A stretch of 64,000 bases of DNA, from assembly GCF_015207605.1 (NCBI RefSeq), contig NZ_JADEWO010000027.1, forward strand, positions 1-64,000. The letters run 5' to 3'. Below the pieces are notes generated by a model. It saw only the letters and a program-made list of their open reading frames with translations. It was not told the DNA's origin and ran no database searches. Position 1 is the first letter of the stretch. Every line of letters begins with the position of its first letter. Positions 1 to 8,850 of this stretch are shown in pieces. The stretch comes from Oculatella sp. LEGE 06141. Its GTDB lineage: Bacteria; Cyanobacteriota; Cyanobacteriia; Elainellales; Elainellaceae. The position numbers were made by a program, and so were the translations under genes.

Positions 1-764
1 ATGACAGGTTGACTCCACCCGCCACCCCAGCACCGCCCACTCCAGTATCACCAACACCATCGCCAGAAGCGACGGTGCCGCCTCGCCCCCTGCCTTCACC
101 CACTCCTGTCCCGGCGCAACCATCGCCTGAGCCGTCCCCAACGCCGGATGCCAGCGTTCCCGAACCAGCTACCGGAGCGCCATCCCAACCCGGTTCCGGT
201 TCAAATACGCCCGGATCGTCCCAACCAGAGGAACCGGGGCAAGGGTCGGGTTCTGCCACAGTCGATGATCCTGAGCCGCCAGCACCATCGCTACCCGACC
301 TGCCGCCCGTTCCCGAAATTGGCTCTCGTCCACCCGCTACAGCTCCGGTGGATGAGCAGGAATTACCGGAGGTCGAAGCAGAGGCGGAGCCTGTTCCGGC
401 CAGTCTAATGGCAACCTTGAGAGTGTCTTCACTTCCAGCCTCTGCTAACCCAACTGATATTCCCGATGAGCTAGCTGCACCGCGCCAGGAAAGCGAACCT
501 ATTTCGGCTGGGGCTATTGGCTCTACCTGTCCGGCACTGGAGCCAGAGATTGTGCAATATTTAGGTCAACCGATCGAATTTCGGATTGCCGTTGACGATC
601 AAGGCCAGGTTATCTATACCGAGGTTAGCCAATCCAGCCAGAGTGACGCTTACGATCAGTTGGGAGCCTGTTTGGTAGAGCAGTGGCAGTTTTATCCTGC
701 CGTTACAGACGAACAGCCAGTTTTTAGCAATCTCATTGTTGTGCTGCAAATTGACGAAGAGTGA
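1..764 (+). CDS. TonB-like protein, C-terminal part (cut by window start)
   Basis: The frame is open at the left edge (codons read from base 3), so the real start and any membrane anchor lie outside the window. Roughly the first 110 visible residues are dominated by Pro, Ser and Glu, the extended type of arm with which TonB proteins reach across the periplasm. The last ~70 residues, from GQPIEFRIAVDDQGQV to the end, resemble a TonB/TolA-type C-terminal domain with the segment YDQLGACLVEQWQFYPA and a hydrophobic final strand. TonB proteins pass proton-motive energy from ExbB/ExbD to outer-membrane receptors. An exbB-exbD pair lies 2.5 kb away on the other strand, which supports the call. It could also be a generic proline-rich envelope protein with a TonB-C fold. 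Confidence 0.6.
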   Translation, partial: DRLTPPATPAPPTPVSPTPSPEATVPPRPLPSPTPVPAQPSPEPSPTPDASVPEPATGAPSQPGSGSNTPGSSQPEEPGQGSGSATVDDPEPPAPSLPDLPPVPEIGSRPPATAPVDEQELPEVEAEAEPVPASLMATLRVSSLPASANPTDIPDELAAPRQESEPISAGAIGSTCPALEPEIVQYLGQPIEFRIAVDDQGQVIYTEVSQSSQSDAYDQLGACLVEQWQFYPAVTDEQPVFSNLIVVLQIDEE

Positions 765-795
765 CCCTTTGGCAGCTATTTTCTAAATTTCTGGC

Positions 796-822
796 TTGAC
801 CGCCACAAAAACGTGATATCCT
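796..822 (+). promoter_or_regulatory. Candidate sigma-70 promoter for tRNA-Gly
   Basis: TTGACC at 796-801 and TATCCT at 817-822 sit about 50 bases upstream of the tRNA. The spacer is only 15 bp, shorter than the ideal 17, so this is tentative. Confidence 0.35.
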
Positions 823-870
823 AGGAAAGGCTTGAGCGAAATGTTCTAATGACGCGATCGCCTCTAGTTT

Positions 871-941
871 GCGGGTGTAGTTTAGTGGTAAAACCTTAGC
901 CTTCCAAGCTAATGATAGGGGTTCGATTCCCCTCACCCGCT
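871..941 (+). tRNA. tRNA-Gly (anticodon TCC)
   Basis: A complete 71-base cloverleaf can be drawn: acceptor stem GCGGGTG pairing with CACCCGC, a D-arm containing AGTGGTAA, an anticodon stem TTAGC/GCTAA around the loop CTTCCAA (anticodon TCC), and a T-arm GGGGTTCGATTCCCC. T at 941 is the discriminator base. The CCA end is not encoded. It reads glycine codons GGA and GGG. Confidence 0.96.
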
Positions 942-1041
942 TATATAAACTCCTCACACATCAACAATTCTCAATAAGGGCTGATTTACTTCATCTGTAG
1001 AATCGAAGGCAGACAGATTTAGAGTTGAAAGAGAGATAACG

Positions 1042-2262
1042 CTAATAGTGAGGCAATTTCCGAATAAGGTAGGTAATAACTTCTTCTAGTTGTTTGATGC
1101 CCTCATTGGATAAGCGGCGAGGCGATTCTGGTATGATGCAATTTAAGGCCGTCTCGTAAACATCAATGTCATCATTGAAAACTAAAGGGAGTTCTAGCGA
1201 ATCTAAAATTGTAGTTCTTCCCCAGGTTAAGCAATGACTGATTCGTTCTAGCAACTTTTCAATTAAGAGATGGAAATTTTCTTTCTCTAAGGAAGTGCGA
1301 TTCTGCAAATTTGGATGTGCGCTCAATGCATATTCAGTTATGTTTTTTGCAGTTTGCGATCGCGTTTGATTCAACCAATCAACCACGTCTTTTCCATCAC
1401 TAAGGTTGATTCTCAGGTTCCGAATAATTTCAAGTTGCTTTTCAAGTAGAATCTTTTCGTTGTTACTATCTCTTTCGGGTGGATAGTGACCTAATATACT
1501 TTGAGCAGATGTGCTTAGATTTTCTAATTTATTTGCTAGAGACTTTTCTACATCTGCAATCAACGTCTCGGCCTTTTGAGCTATCTCTTCAAGATCTCGA
1601 TTAAATAATTTGATTCGAGCCTTCAAGTCGTTAAACGTTTGTTCTTGCTCCGGGGAAAGTTGATTTTCTTTACTGATTCTTTCGATAGATTCTAAGCTTG
1701 AGTTAGTTTTTTCTACCATCCCAGAATCTAATTCTAAGATGTGTAAAGGCTCTCTTTCATCAGGATTGCTCTCTGGCGATATGTTGCGGCTATTCCCACC
1801 ATCAGGTTGAGAAAGTTGATTGGTGGGTGTGTTGTTGCGATCGCCAGTAGATAACTCGTTCAAATCTCGAATCAGGGCTGCAAACCCCGAGGAGTAGACT
1901 TGTTCTGTACTGAGATTGTGGTGGTGAAAGTTGATAACCTCATCAGGCAATCCTTTCAGCCCATCAAGTTTGTCCCAAGACACTATCAGCAGCGATTTCA
2001 CTGGCTTTTGAAGCGTCAGAGCAGCTTCTATCTCCCATCTCACATGTTTAGAAGCAAACGAACCCGGAGTAAGTAACACGATCACTCCATCTACCGTTCG
2101 TAGTGCTTCACGAACTTGCTCTTTCCAAGCTTGGCCTGATCGCATCTCTTCGATATCTCGCCAAACACCAAAACCCGCCCGTTGCAACTCTTCTCGCAGT
2201 CGATCCGCTGCTGCTTTCCCATCAGCACGAGCATAAGAGATAAGGACTGTGACGTTGGGCAT
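1042..2262 (-). CDS. TIR-domain protein with long helical C-terminal region
   Basis: Residues 1 to about 130 form a TIR domain: strand VTVLISYAR at the start, WRDIEEMRSG in the middle, then GVIVLLTPGSF and the VRWEIEAAL motif whose Glu77 matches the catalytic glutamate of NAD-cleaving TIR domains. Residues ~130-180 are a polar linker. Residues ~180-290 are strongly heptad-like and probably a coiled coil. The remaining ~110 residues are helical and unrecognised. Bacterial TIR proteins usually act as NADases in antiphage defence, or as scaffolds. The gene is visibly richer in A/T than its neighbours, which suggests acquisition. It stands alone between a tRNA and a zinc-finger gene, with no obvious sensor partner. 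The TIR call is firm; the function is inference. Confidence 0.85.
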   Translation of the reverse strand: MPNVTVLISYARADGKAAADRLREELQRAGFGVWRDIEEMRSGQAWKEQVREALRTVDGVIVLLTPGSFASKHVRWEIEAALTLQKPVKSLLIVSWDKLDGLKGLPDEVINFHHHNLSTEQVYSSGFAALIRDLNELSTGDRNNTPTNQLSQPDGGNSRNISPESNPDEREPLHILELDSGMVEKTNSSLESIERISKENQLSPEQEQTFNDLKARIKLFNRDLEEIAQKAETLIADVEKSLANKLENLSTSAQSILGHYPPERDSNNEKILLEKQLEIIRNLRINLSDGKDVVDWLNQTRSQTAKNITEYALSAHPNLQNRTSLEKENFHLLIEKLLERISHCLTWGRTTILDSLELPLVFNDDIDVYETALNCIIPESPRRLSNEGIKQLEEVITYLIRKLPHY

Positions 2263-2419
2263 GTAGGCGGCTTATCAGTTCAGATGTGACATTTTTCTGG
2301 TTATAGCTCAATCAGAATGACTTGTTTCTATTTCTCCGAGAAATTAATCGGCACCTTTGCAGAAGCGGTATCAGAAACTATCCACGGTGCGTGATCGCGT
2401 ATCTACGCAACCCGATGCA

Positions 2420-3124
2420 TCAATACGGCGGTTCTGCGGGGCCTTCATAGCCACACATGCCTAAACGTGGCGAATTAATCAGAGGAATCGGCTCACCATA
2501 GCTATCGTGGGGGTGGGTTTCGGCATGTTCATCACACAAAACACCCCACGTCTCGTCTTCATACATGCATTCTATGCAGAGATGGGTCGCTGGCTTACCA
2601 CACTCAATACACTGTTCTTCGGGCATATTGTTGCGTGCCATCAGGGCGATCGCCCGTGACGTAGTCGGGATTCCTTCTCGCGTCTCGACCAGCTTGACTA
2701 GGGTTTCCGACGAGGTGCCGAAATCGTAGATGTGGGTGAGTTCTCCGCCCGCTTGAAACACGTCGCCAATCTTCCGCCGCATTCCAACCTCGTTGGCAAA
2801 CGCACCGCCCAACGAAAACTGGCTCATGTGTCCACAACACTCCAGCCAAATGGCTCGCAGGTAATTGTCTAGATCCTTCAACGTTTTGGAACCGCGCATC
2901 TCTAGATCCAGCCAGTAGTCCTTCCGATAGGCATCCTGCACCCGAAGATGATAGAGCGTTTCACTGGTTTCTGTCTTTTTAGCCCTGGCTTTGGTGTTCG
3001 TCTGTGCAGCCGTCATCGCCTCCTGACGCTGTGTGCAGGTCGTGAGGTGTTTCGTCATCCCTCCCTTGGCCATTTCTTTGCCGCAGTAAGCACAGGTTCC
3101 TTTGGATTGCTTGCGTTGAGCCAC
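2420..3124 (-). CDS. pRiA4 ORF-3-like protein with zinc-binding ends
   Basis: The central part (from YHLRVQDAYRKDYWLDLEM through FSLGGAFANEVG to FDFGTSS-like strands) resembles the plasmid pRiA4b ORF-3 / TnpR-passenger family, often carried on mobile DNA and of unknown biochemical role. The N-terminus has a small zinc knuckle (Cys11, Cys14, His26, Cys30). Near the C-terminus lies a second Cys/His cluster, CIECGKPATHLCIEC followed by CDEHAETHPH. The predicted start is GTG at 3124, preceded by a run of six G that can act as ribosome binding site. The protein is probably soluble. Two metal sites flanking the ORF-3 core suggest nucleic-acid or protein binding. The family match is from memory of its motif pattern. 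Confidence 0.65.
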   Translation of the reverse strand: MAQRKQSKGTCAYCGKEMAKGGMTKHLTTCTQRQEAMTAAQTNTKARAKKTETSETLYHLRVQDAYRKDYWLDLEMRGSKTLKDLDNYLRAIWLECCGHMSQFSLGGAFANEVGMRRKIGDVFQAGGELTHIYDFGTSSETLVKLVETREGIPTTSRAIALMARNNMPEEQCIECGKPATHLCIECMYEDETWGVLCDEHAETHPHDSYGEPIPLINSPRLGMCGYEGPAEPPY

Positions 3125-3260
3125 AAATATCCCCCCTGTTTTGAAGTAGATGCTAGATAGGTTTCGTGATAACTGCTTCGATCGCGGCAGGTCAACGCAG
3201 TATCTACTTTTACAGTACTTCAGAGAACGTTAGTGGAACCCTATCAGCAATCCAAAGCAT

Positions 3261-3911
3261 TTAGTTCGTTGGTTGAGGAGAAGGATTGACCCCCGGTTGT
3301 GCTGGTGAAGGTGCAACACTACCCGGAACGCCGTTCGATGGAGCGGGTATTGTATCCAGGCCAGGAAATAAATCCTGGTTTGGATTAAACGGATTGGGTT
3401 GGGTAGGGGTATTAAACGGGTCGGTTGCGTTGGGGTTGAACGGATCGGCGGGAAGCGTCGGGGTACCTGGCGCAGAACCAGGGGTTTGCGGCTGTGTTGG
3501 AGCAACTCCTTCGGGCAACGTGGCTAAAGCGACGCGATCGCCCCCAACCGAGCGCAACAGGTCTAACACGCTCACCACTTCGTTGTAGCTGGCGAGGCGA
3601 TCGGCATACAGTACCACCAACCCTTCTGGATTAACCTGCTGGTAATCTAACAGCGTTTGATAAAGCTGGTCGCGGGTAACAGGCTCTTGTTCAACGTAGG
3701 CTTGACCAATAGAGTCAACGGCAACCATCAAGGTTTCGCGCATCTGGGTGGTACCCGTCTGTGCCTGGGGCAAGTCCACATTAATTCCAGGTTGGCGAGT
3801 CAGGGTTAGCGCTCCCAGGATAAAGAAAGTAAGGATACAAAAGACCACATCAATCAGCGGAACAAGTTCAATCCGTACATCTGGTTCAGCCGTTTCTAAG
3901 TCAATTTTCAT
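3261..3911 (-). CDS. exbD: ExbD/TolR-type proton-channel subunit
   Basis: A short cytoplasmic start is followed by one membrane helix containing VPLIDVVFCILTFFILGA; its Asp is the proton-carrying residue of the ExbD/TolR family. The periplasmic domain follows (residues ~45-140, including VVLYADRLASYNEVVSVLDL). The last ~75 residues are an unusual tail rich in Pro, Asn, Thr and Phe, with repeats such as PFNPN. ExbD works with ExbB, encoded 62 bases upstream in the same orientation, to convert proton flow into motion of a TonB partner. The proline-rich tail is longer than in E. coli ExbD (about 141 residues) and may bind the cell wall. Confidence 0.92.
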   Translation of the reverse strand: MKIDLETAEPDVRIELVPLIDVVFCILTFFILGALTLTRQPGINVDLPQAQTGTTQMRETLMVAVDSIGQAYVEQEPVTRDQLYQTLLDYQQVNPEGLVVLYADRLASYNEVVSVLDLLRSVGGDRVALATLPEGVAPTQPQTPGSAPGTPTLPADPFNPNATDPFNTPTQPNPFNPNQDLFPGLDTIPAPSNGVPGSVAPSPAQPGVNPSPQPTN

Positions 3912-3973
3912 TACACGCCACGGATGTAGAAATAAATAAAAAGGGAATGAAAATAGAGACCATCGCCCGTTGA

Positions 3974-4675
3974 TTAGCCAGTGGTTTCTGCTCCCTCAAT
4001 TCTAGAATCGGGCGGAACCACCGCCTCGGGTTTCACAAGGGGGCGATCGCCACGGGCAGACCAGGCTCGGCGGTACATCAGTTCTAGCTCGTTACCAGAC
4101 TGGCGAAAGATTTTGGCTTGCCCAAACAAAAAGCCCTGAAACAAGCGGTAAAACGACAGGCTAATAATAGCCACAATCAACCCTGTAGCAGTACTAATCA
4201 GCGCCTCTGAAATTCCCAGGGTTACGCCTGCCGTCGAGTCGGTTCCCAAATCTCCCAGGCGGACGGTGCTGAGTGAAGTAATTAAGCCCAACACGGTACC
4301 CAACAGCCCCAATAATGGCGCAAGGGCGATCGTTGCTTCCAGAATTTTGTCGCCACGCCGCATCGCCACCAGTTCTTCATCGGCAGATGCCTCCAGCGCC
4401 AGTTGAAACACTTCTGGATCGGAGTCCAGTAAATCTAACGCCGAATAGAGAACACGACCGATCGGCTGGTTATTCGAACGACGGGCAATTTCGGTTGCCG
4501 CTCCCCAATCGCGCCGCGCCGCTTCAATCACTCGGCCTGCAATCTCTCGCTCGTGGGTCAAAATTCTTGACCAAAACCAGAGCCGCTCAATAATGGTGCT
4601 AAGCGCCAAAAAAGAGAGAAACAGCAGCGGCCACATGGCGATGCCGCCTCTGGCGAATACCTCAGAAATGTTCAC
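3974..4675 (-). CDS. exbB: ExbB/TolQ/MotA-type proton-channel subunit
   Basis: A membrane protein of 234 residues with three predicted helices: residues ~12-32 (IAMWPLLFLSFLALSTIIERL), ~115-137 (APLLGLLGTVLGLITS) and ~150-175. The motif GLLGTVLGL is typical of the MotA/TolQ/ExbB family. ExbB forms the pentameric ring around ExbD in the inner membrane. The start is GTG at 4675, chosen because a strong GGAGGT lies 10 bases upstream. It is transcribed first in an exbB-exbD operon. The TonB-like gene at the left edge could be the third component. Confidence 0.93.
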   Translation of the reverse strand: MNISEVFARGGIAMWPLLFLSFLALSTIIERLWFWSRILTHEREIAGRVIEAARRDWGAATEIARRSNNQPIGRVLYSALDLLDSDPEVFQLALEASADEELVAMRRGDKILEATIALAPLLGLLGTVLGLITSLSTVRLGDLGTDSTAGVTLGISEALISTATGLIVAIISLSFYRLFQGFLFGQAKIFRQSGNELELMYRRAWSARGDRPLVKPEAVVPPDSRIEGAETTG

Positions 4676-4927
4676 GTTTTGTTTTACCTCCGTAGACTCC
4701 CTAGGCTAAGCTCAGCTTTGGTTAGCACTGAGTCGCGCTAAAGCATCTCAATTTTAGAAACTGAACTGCCCCAATCACCAAACTTCAATCTAAATCGGAT
4801 TGACCCAATTTCGGAAGAAATGTTCTGCTGATGAGTGCAATGACTGATCTTACATGGGACGGATATCTACACCCGAACTAAATCGCTAAGCTTGTCAGAA
4901 TTAAAGAGTGATTTGAGGTCAATCCTA

Positions 4928-5245
4928 ATGAAAATTTCAGTGCAATCGATTTATGAGTGGTACGGCAAGCTGATTCGTGATCCAAAGTACCGTTGGTGGA
5001 TTGTTCTGGCAACCCTAGCATACTTGGTCAGCCCGATTGACCTCATTCCCGACTTTTTGCCGATCGCAGGTCAACTCGATGATGTCTTTATCGCATCACT
5101 GCTGTTTGCGGAAGTGTCGCAAATGCTAATTGGCAGAATCAAAGACCAGCGGGGCACACGCTCAACTGGCTCGGCTGATGATGCGTCGTCCGGGTCTACC
5201 AAACAGGCTTCAGCCGTTGACGTTGAAGCCGTTTCCGCTGAATAA
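4928..5245 (+). CDS. YkvA-like (DUF1232) small membrane protein
   Basis: A 105-residue protein with the DUF1232 signature SPIDLIPDFLPIAGQLDDV at residues ~38-56, preceded by a hydrophobic stretch (WWIVLATLAYLV). The C-terminal 30 residues are polar and low in complexity. The family is common in bacteria and plants, is membrane-associated and has no settled biochemical role. ATG at 4928 is preferred over the in-frame TTG at 4892 because GAGG lies 9 bases before it. It is a stand-alone gene, convergent with the UV endonuclease, with a shared hairpin terminator in between. Confidence 0.85.
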   Translation: MKISVQSIYEWYGKLIRDPKYRWWIVLATLAYLVSPIDLIPDFLPIAGQLDDVFIASLLFAEVSQMLIGRIKDQRGTRSTGSADDASSGSTKQASAVDVEAVSAE

Positions 5246-5312
5246 GGCTGCACAAAACGCGATTAGCACAGCCGCGTTAGATCTCTAAACCAACATTAAT
5301 AGCGCACATTGT

Positions 5313-5348
5313 AAAAGCCTGCGGCTCGTGGAAGAGTTTCAGGCTTTT
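5313..5348. terminator. Hairpin between convergent genes
   Basis: AAAAGCCTG (5313-5321) pairs perfectly with CAGGCTTTT (5340-5348) around an 18-base loop. Each strand ends in a short T or A run, so it can serve both the YkvA-like gene (+) and the UV endonuclease (-). Confidence 0.6.
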
Positions 5349-5413
5349 GTGCTGCAAGCAGAACTCTAAAGATCAGGGAGTGGATCAGCGTTGTAACAGG
5401 GGTAGATGTTGAC

Positions 5414-6355
5414 TCAGATCGCTGGCTGAACGGCTTGCATCTGGGGCTGTTCCCCCGATCGCAGCAAGGTTGGCAGCCATTCCTGTTGCAATTTAGCGAT
5501 CGCCTCTTCTTTCAACTTGGCTTCAATTTCAATCCAGGCAACATCCCGATAGGCGCTGGGCATGGCAAAAATTAAACCGCTATGTTTCTGATCGTGGAAG
5601 GCGCTCTCGCCGTTGGAAATGTGAACTAACTGCCATTCAGAATTTTCCCAGGTAGTGCGGGCGGCAGCCAGGTAGGTGGCTACGCTGGGATGCTCGTAAC
5701 TGTCTACCTGGGCATGAATCACATGGTGGTGAGCATCAAACACCATTGGCACTCCAGCGGCGCGGCAGATTTCCAGAATGGACTCTGCCCCATAGGTATA
5801 CTCGTCGTTTTCTAACGTCAGGCGTAGCCGAATCGGGTCGGGTAAGTCACGAATGACGCTAATTAACCGCTCCGATCGCCCTCCTTTACCGCCGTGGATA
5901 TTCATCAACGCCCAGGGCGATCGCGGCAGACCAAGCAAGTCCATCACACGAGCATGGGTTGCCAAAATCTTGATGCTGTTGGTCACCACGTCCGGACGGT
6001 CGGAGTTGAGTACCACAAACTGATCGGGATGCAGCACTAACCGCATTCCCAGGGCAAGGGCGCGATCGCCCACTTGCCGCATGTCATCCGCAAACTCCGT
6101 CAGCACATCTTCCCCCAGGGCATCATCGGCAAAGGGAAACAAGTTAGACGGCATTCGGTATAGCCGAATCTGGTGAGCCTGACAGAAGTCGATCGCAATC
6201 CTCAAGCGGCGCAGGTTCTCTGCATAAAGATGGCGCAAAACTCGCTGTTGTTCGGCGGGTTCAAGCGACAGCAATCGCTTACGGGTTGTGGTTTTATACC
6301 GCACCTGGTTGGAGGCAGAGATACAAACCAGCCCTAGTTCTGGTAGTGGTTTCAT
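5414..6355 (-). CDS. uvsE: UV DNA damage endonuclease
   Basis: A 313-residue TIM-barrel protein with family landmarks LGLVCISASNQVRYKTTT at the start, HPDQFVVLNSDRPDVV, NIHGGKGG, LTLENDEYTYG and VFDAHHHVIHA. The His, Glu and Asp residues in these motifs are the metal ligands of UVDE enzymes. UvsE nicks DNA 5' of cyclobutane dimers, 6-4 photoproducts and other lesions, starting alternative excision repair in the cytoplasm. Length fits the bacterial family (about 300). The start is ATG at 6355. The adjacent small tudor-like gene is only 48 bases beyond the start and faces the same way, so the two may be co-transcribed. Confidence 0.93.
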   Translation of the reverse strand: MKPLPELGLVCISASNQVRYKTTTRKRLLSLEPAEQQRVLRHLYAENLRRLRIAIDFCQAHQIRLYRMPSNLFPFADDALGEDVLTEFADDMRQVGDRALALGMRLVLHPDQFVVLNSDRPDVVTNSIKILATHARVMDLLGLPRSPWALMNIHGGKGGRSERLISVIRDLPDPIRLRLTLENDEYTYGAESILEICRAAGVPMVFDAHHHVIHAQVDSYEHPSVATYLAAARTTWENSEWQLVHISNGESAFHDQKHSGLIFAMPSAYRDVAWIEIEAKLKEEAIAKLQQEWLPTLLRSGEQPQMQAVQPAI

Positions 6356-6402
6356 TTTAATTTGCTTGGTTTGTGCCCTGAGTTGGCAGGCAATCAGGGG
6401 GC

Positions 6403-6618
6403 TTAACTCTCTAGCTTTTTCAGCGCATCGGGTTTGTGAGCGGCTTCCTTACCCGTTTTCTCGCTCTTGACCAGATATTGCGGATTGTCTTCAGACGCAG
6501 CGACGTGGTTGCTTTTGATGTCAATCGGCTCGGTCAATTTTTTGACGATGGTTCCTTCCGTCTTACCCTGGGGCGTGTTCCATTCAACGCGATCGCCCTT
6601 CTTAAATGCTTCAGTCAT
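6403..6618 (-). CDS. Small tudor-like protein (HVA1 / DUF2945 family)
   Basis: A 71-residue protein beginning MTEAFKKGDRVEWNTPQGKT and continuing with GTIVKKLTEP, then NPQYLVKSEKTGKEAAHKPD. This is the compact beta-barrel pattern of the hypervirulence-associated TUDOR domain (HVA1, DUF2945), found in many bacteria and fungi with no established activity. It is charged and soluble. It lies just upstream of uvsE in the same direction, so it may share a transcript. Confidence 0.82.
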   Translation of the reverse strand: MTEAFKKGDRVEWNTPQGKTEGTIVKKLTEPIDIKSNHVAASEDNPQYLVKSEKTGKEAAHKPDALKKLES

Positions 6619-6952
6619 ACCGTGTTGTCATGCGTCAATTACTGTCCTCTAAGGTATTGAGTTTTGTGTGATCACACCTCTATCGCATGACTTTAATTGT
6701 AAACACCCAGGGGGGATGCCATTTTGACGAGCGATCGCCCTTCTGCTTACCTGGTATTTGCTCTCCATCCGCATCCTGCCAAAGTGAGATGCTTTTCAAC
6801 GGTGAGTCGGTCACCATACCAGATGCAGTGCCGATTTTAAACCATCGGATTTGGAATATCGGATTCAGAGTTGGGGTTGAACCATCGAACGGTTTGTTCC
6901 CTTTTTGAAGGTTCTACACCAGCCCACGTTCAAGTATCGCAGGAGTTGCAAC
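6619..6952. other. Intergenic region, about 330 bases
   Basis: It separates the tudor-like gene (-) from the GH15 gene (+), so promoters for both directions must lie here. One HIP1-like site and the run AGGGGGGAT are visible. No convincing gene or strong promoter was found. AGGAG at 6941-6945 is the ribosome binding site of the GH15 gene. Confidence 0.5.
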
Positions 6953-8788
6953 ATGGCATATCAACCGATTGAAAATTACGGCATCATCGGTAATATGCAC
7001 ACTACGGCACTGGTGGGGTTAGATGGCGCGATCGACTGGTTTTGTTTTCCCCGCCACGACTCGCCCAGTGTGTTTGCAGCGCTGTTGGATGAACATAAAG
7101 GCGGTTCATTCAAAATCTTTCCGACCACAAACGGTTTGACTCATAAGCAGTTTTACTGGCCGGAAACGAACGTATTGATGACTCGGTTTCTGTCGTCATG
7201 CGGAGTGGGCGAAATTGTTGACTTTATGCCCGTTGGGCTTCAGCCAGACGAGCGCGGGTATCACTGGTTAGTGCGGCGAGTGCGGGTGATTCGCTGCACC
7301 ATGACCTTTCGCATGGAATGTCGTCCAGCGTTCAACTATGCCCGTGACCCACACGAAACGCACATCACCGAAAACGGAGCGCAGTTTAAGTCACCGAACT
7401 TAAGCCTGGGACTAGTCACCGATCGACCGCTAACGCCCATAGAGGGAGGCATTGCAACCGAATTTACACTGGAGGCGGGTGAAACAGCCGTATTTGTGTT
7501 GCGGGAGTTAAGCCCCAAGGAAGGCTGCGGTATGCCACTGGATGAACTGGAAGCCGAAGGGCTGTTTGAACATACAGTTGAGTATTGGCGCAAGTGGGTG
7601 AGCCAGTGTACCTATACCGGGCGATGGCGCGAGATTGTGGAGCGATCGGCACTGGCGCTGAAACTGTTGACTTACGAACCGACGGGGGCGATCGTGGCTG
7701 CTCCTACCTGCGGCCTGCCCGAAGAGATTGGCGGTAGCCGCAACTGGGATTATCGCTACACCTGGATTCGAGATGCGGCCTTTACCCTATACGCACTACT
7801 GCGAATTGGCTTCAAAGAAGAAGCGGCACAGTTCATGCAGTGGATCGAGCAACGGTGTCATGAGTTGGAGCCAGACGGTTCCTTACAAGCGGTTTATGGC
7901 ATCGACGGACGGCACAATTTAGAGGAAGAGGTACTGGATCATCTGGAGGGGTACAGGGGGTCTGCTCCTGTTCGGGTTGGAAACAACGCATACAAGCAAC
8001 TTCAGCTCGATATCTACGGCGAGTTGCTGGATGCAGCTTACCTGTACAACAAGCACGGTGCGCCCATTTCCTACGATTTGTGGACGTACCTGCGGCGGCT
8101 GGTTAACTGGGTGTGCGATAACTGGCAGCAACCAGACGAGGGCATCTGGGAAGTGCGGGACGGGCGACAGCACTTTGTCTATTCCAAACTGATGTGTTGG
8201 GTGGCGATCGATCGCGGTTTACGGTTAGCCGACAAGCGATCGTTTCCTGCCGATCGCGATCGCTGGCTCAAGACGCGAGATGAGATCTATGAGGAGATCA
8301 TACGCAATGGCTGGAGTCCCAAACGAGAAGCCTTTGTACAGCACTATGGCAGCGATTCGCTGGATGCCAGCGCGTTAATTATGCCGCTGGTGTTCTTTCT
8401 CTCTCCCTCCGATCCGCGCATGTTGGACACGCTCAAGGCAACGTTGCGATCGCCCTCGCAGGGAGGGTTGGTGTCGAACAGTCTGGTTTACCGATACAAC
8501 CTGGAGGACGCTTCCGATGGCCTGGACGGTGGCGAAGGGACGTTTAACTTATGCACCTTTTGGCTGGTGGAAGCCGTTACCCGCGCTGGACGGATTTATC
8601 CAGAGAGGTTAAGCGAAGCAAGGTTAATGTTTGAAGAAATGCTGAGCTATGCCAACCATCTGGGGCTTTATGCCGAAGAAACAGGGCACAGCGGTGAGGC
8701 GTTGGGCAACTATCCGCAAGCCTTTACGCACCTGGCGTTAATTAGCTCGGCCTGGAATCTGTCGCGCGCCGTTCGCGAAAAGAATTAA
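6953..8788 (+). CDS. Glycoside hydrolase family 15 (glucoamylase/trehalase-like)
   Basis: A 611-residue protein starting [20 protein letters not shown], the typical opening of the trehalase-like N-terminal beta domain. From about residue 230 follows the (alpha/alpha)6 barrel with [19 protein letters not shown], then [10 protein letters not shown], where the Glu matches the general acid of GH15, and [20 protein letters not shown]15 enzymes release glucose from alpha-glucans or split trehalose; substrate cannot be told from motifs. ATG at 6953 is preferred over an upstream in-frame codon at 6905 because AGGAG lies 7 bases before it and the family begins there. No signal peptide is seen, so it is probably cytoplasmic. 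It converges on the heptose/glycosyltransferase cluster. Confidence 0.92.
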   Translation: MAYQPIENYGIIGNMHTTALVGLDGAIDWFCFPRHDSPSVFAALLDEHKGGSFKIFPTTNGLTHKQFYWPETNVLMTRFLSSCGVGEIVDFMPVGLQPDERGYHWLVRRVRVIRCTMTFRMECRPAFNYARDPHETHITENGAQFKSPNLSLGLVTDRPLTPIEGGIATEFTLEAGETAVFVLRELSPKEGCGMPLDELEAEGLFEHTVEYWRKWVSQCTYTGRWREIVERSALALKLLTYEPTGAIVAAPTCGLPEEIGGSRNWDYRYTWIRDAAFTLYALLRIGFKEEAAQFMQWIEQRCHELEPDGSLQAVYGIDGRHNLEEEVLDHLEGYRGSAPVRVGNNAYKQLQLDIYGELLDAAYLYNKHGAPISYDLWTYLRRLVNWVCDNWQQPDEGIWEVRDGRQHFVYSKLMCWVAIDRGLRLADKRSFPADRDRWLKTRDEIYEEIIRNGWSPKREAFVQHYGSDSLDASALIMPLVFFLSPSDPRMLDTLKATLRSPSQGGLVSNSLVYRYNLEDASDGLDGGEGTFNLCTFWLVEAVTRAGRIYPERLSEARLMFEEMLSYANHLGLYAEETGHSGEALGNYPQAFTHLALISSAWNLSRAVREKN

Positions 8789-8799
8789 TCGGCACGCTG

Positions 8800-8844
8800 T
8801 CTGATGGATTGGAGTGTGATGGATTAGGGTCTGATGAATTAGAG
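8800..8844. repeat. Three tandem copies of a 15-base unit
   Basis: TCTGATGGATTGGAG, TGTGATGGATTAGGG and TCTGATGAATTAGAG follow each other without gaps in the short space between the convergent GH15 and GT9-GT9 genes. Confidence 0.75.
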
Positions 8845-8850
8845 TCGGTG

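Noticed and set aside
6687-6908. 73-residue frame before the GH15 gene
   Set aside because: No supported start, improbable composition, and overlaps the GH15 leader.
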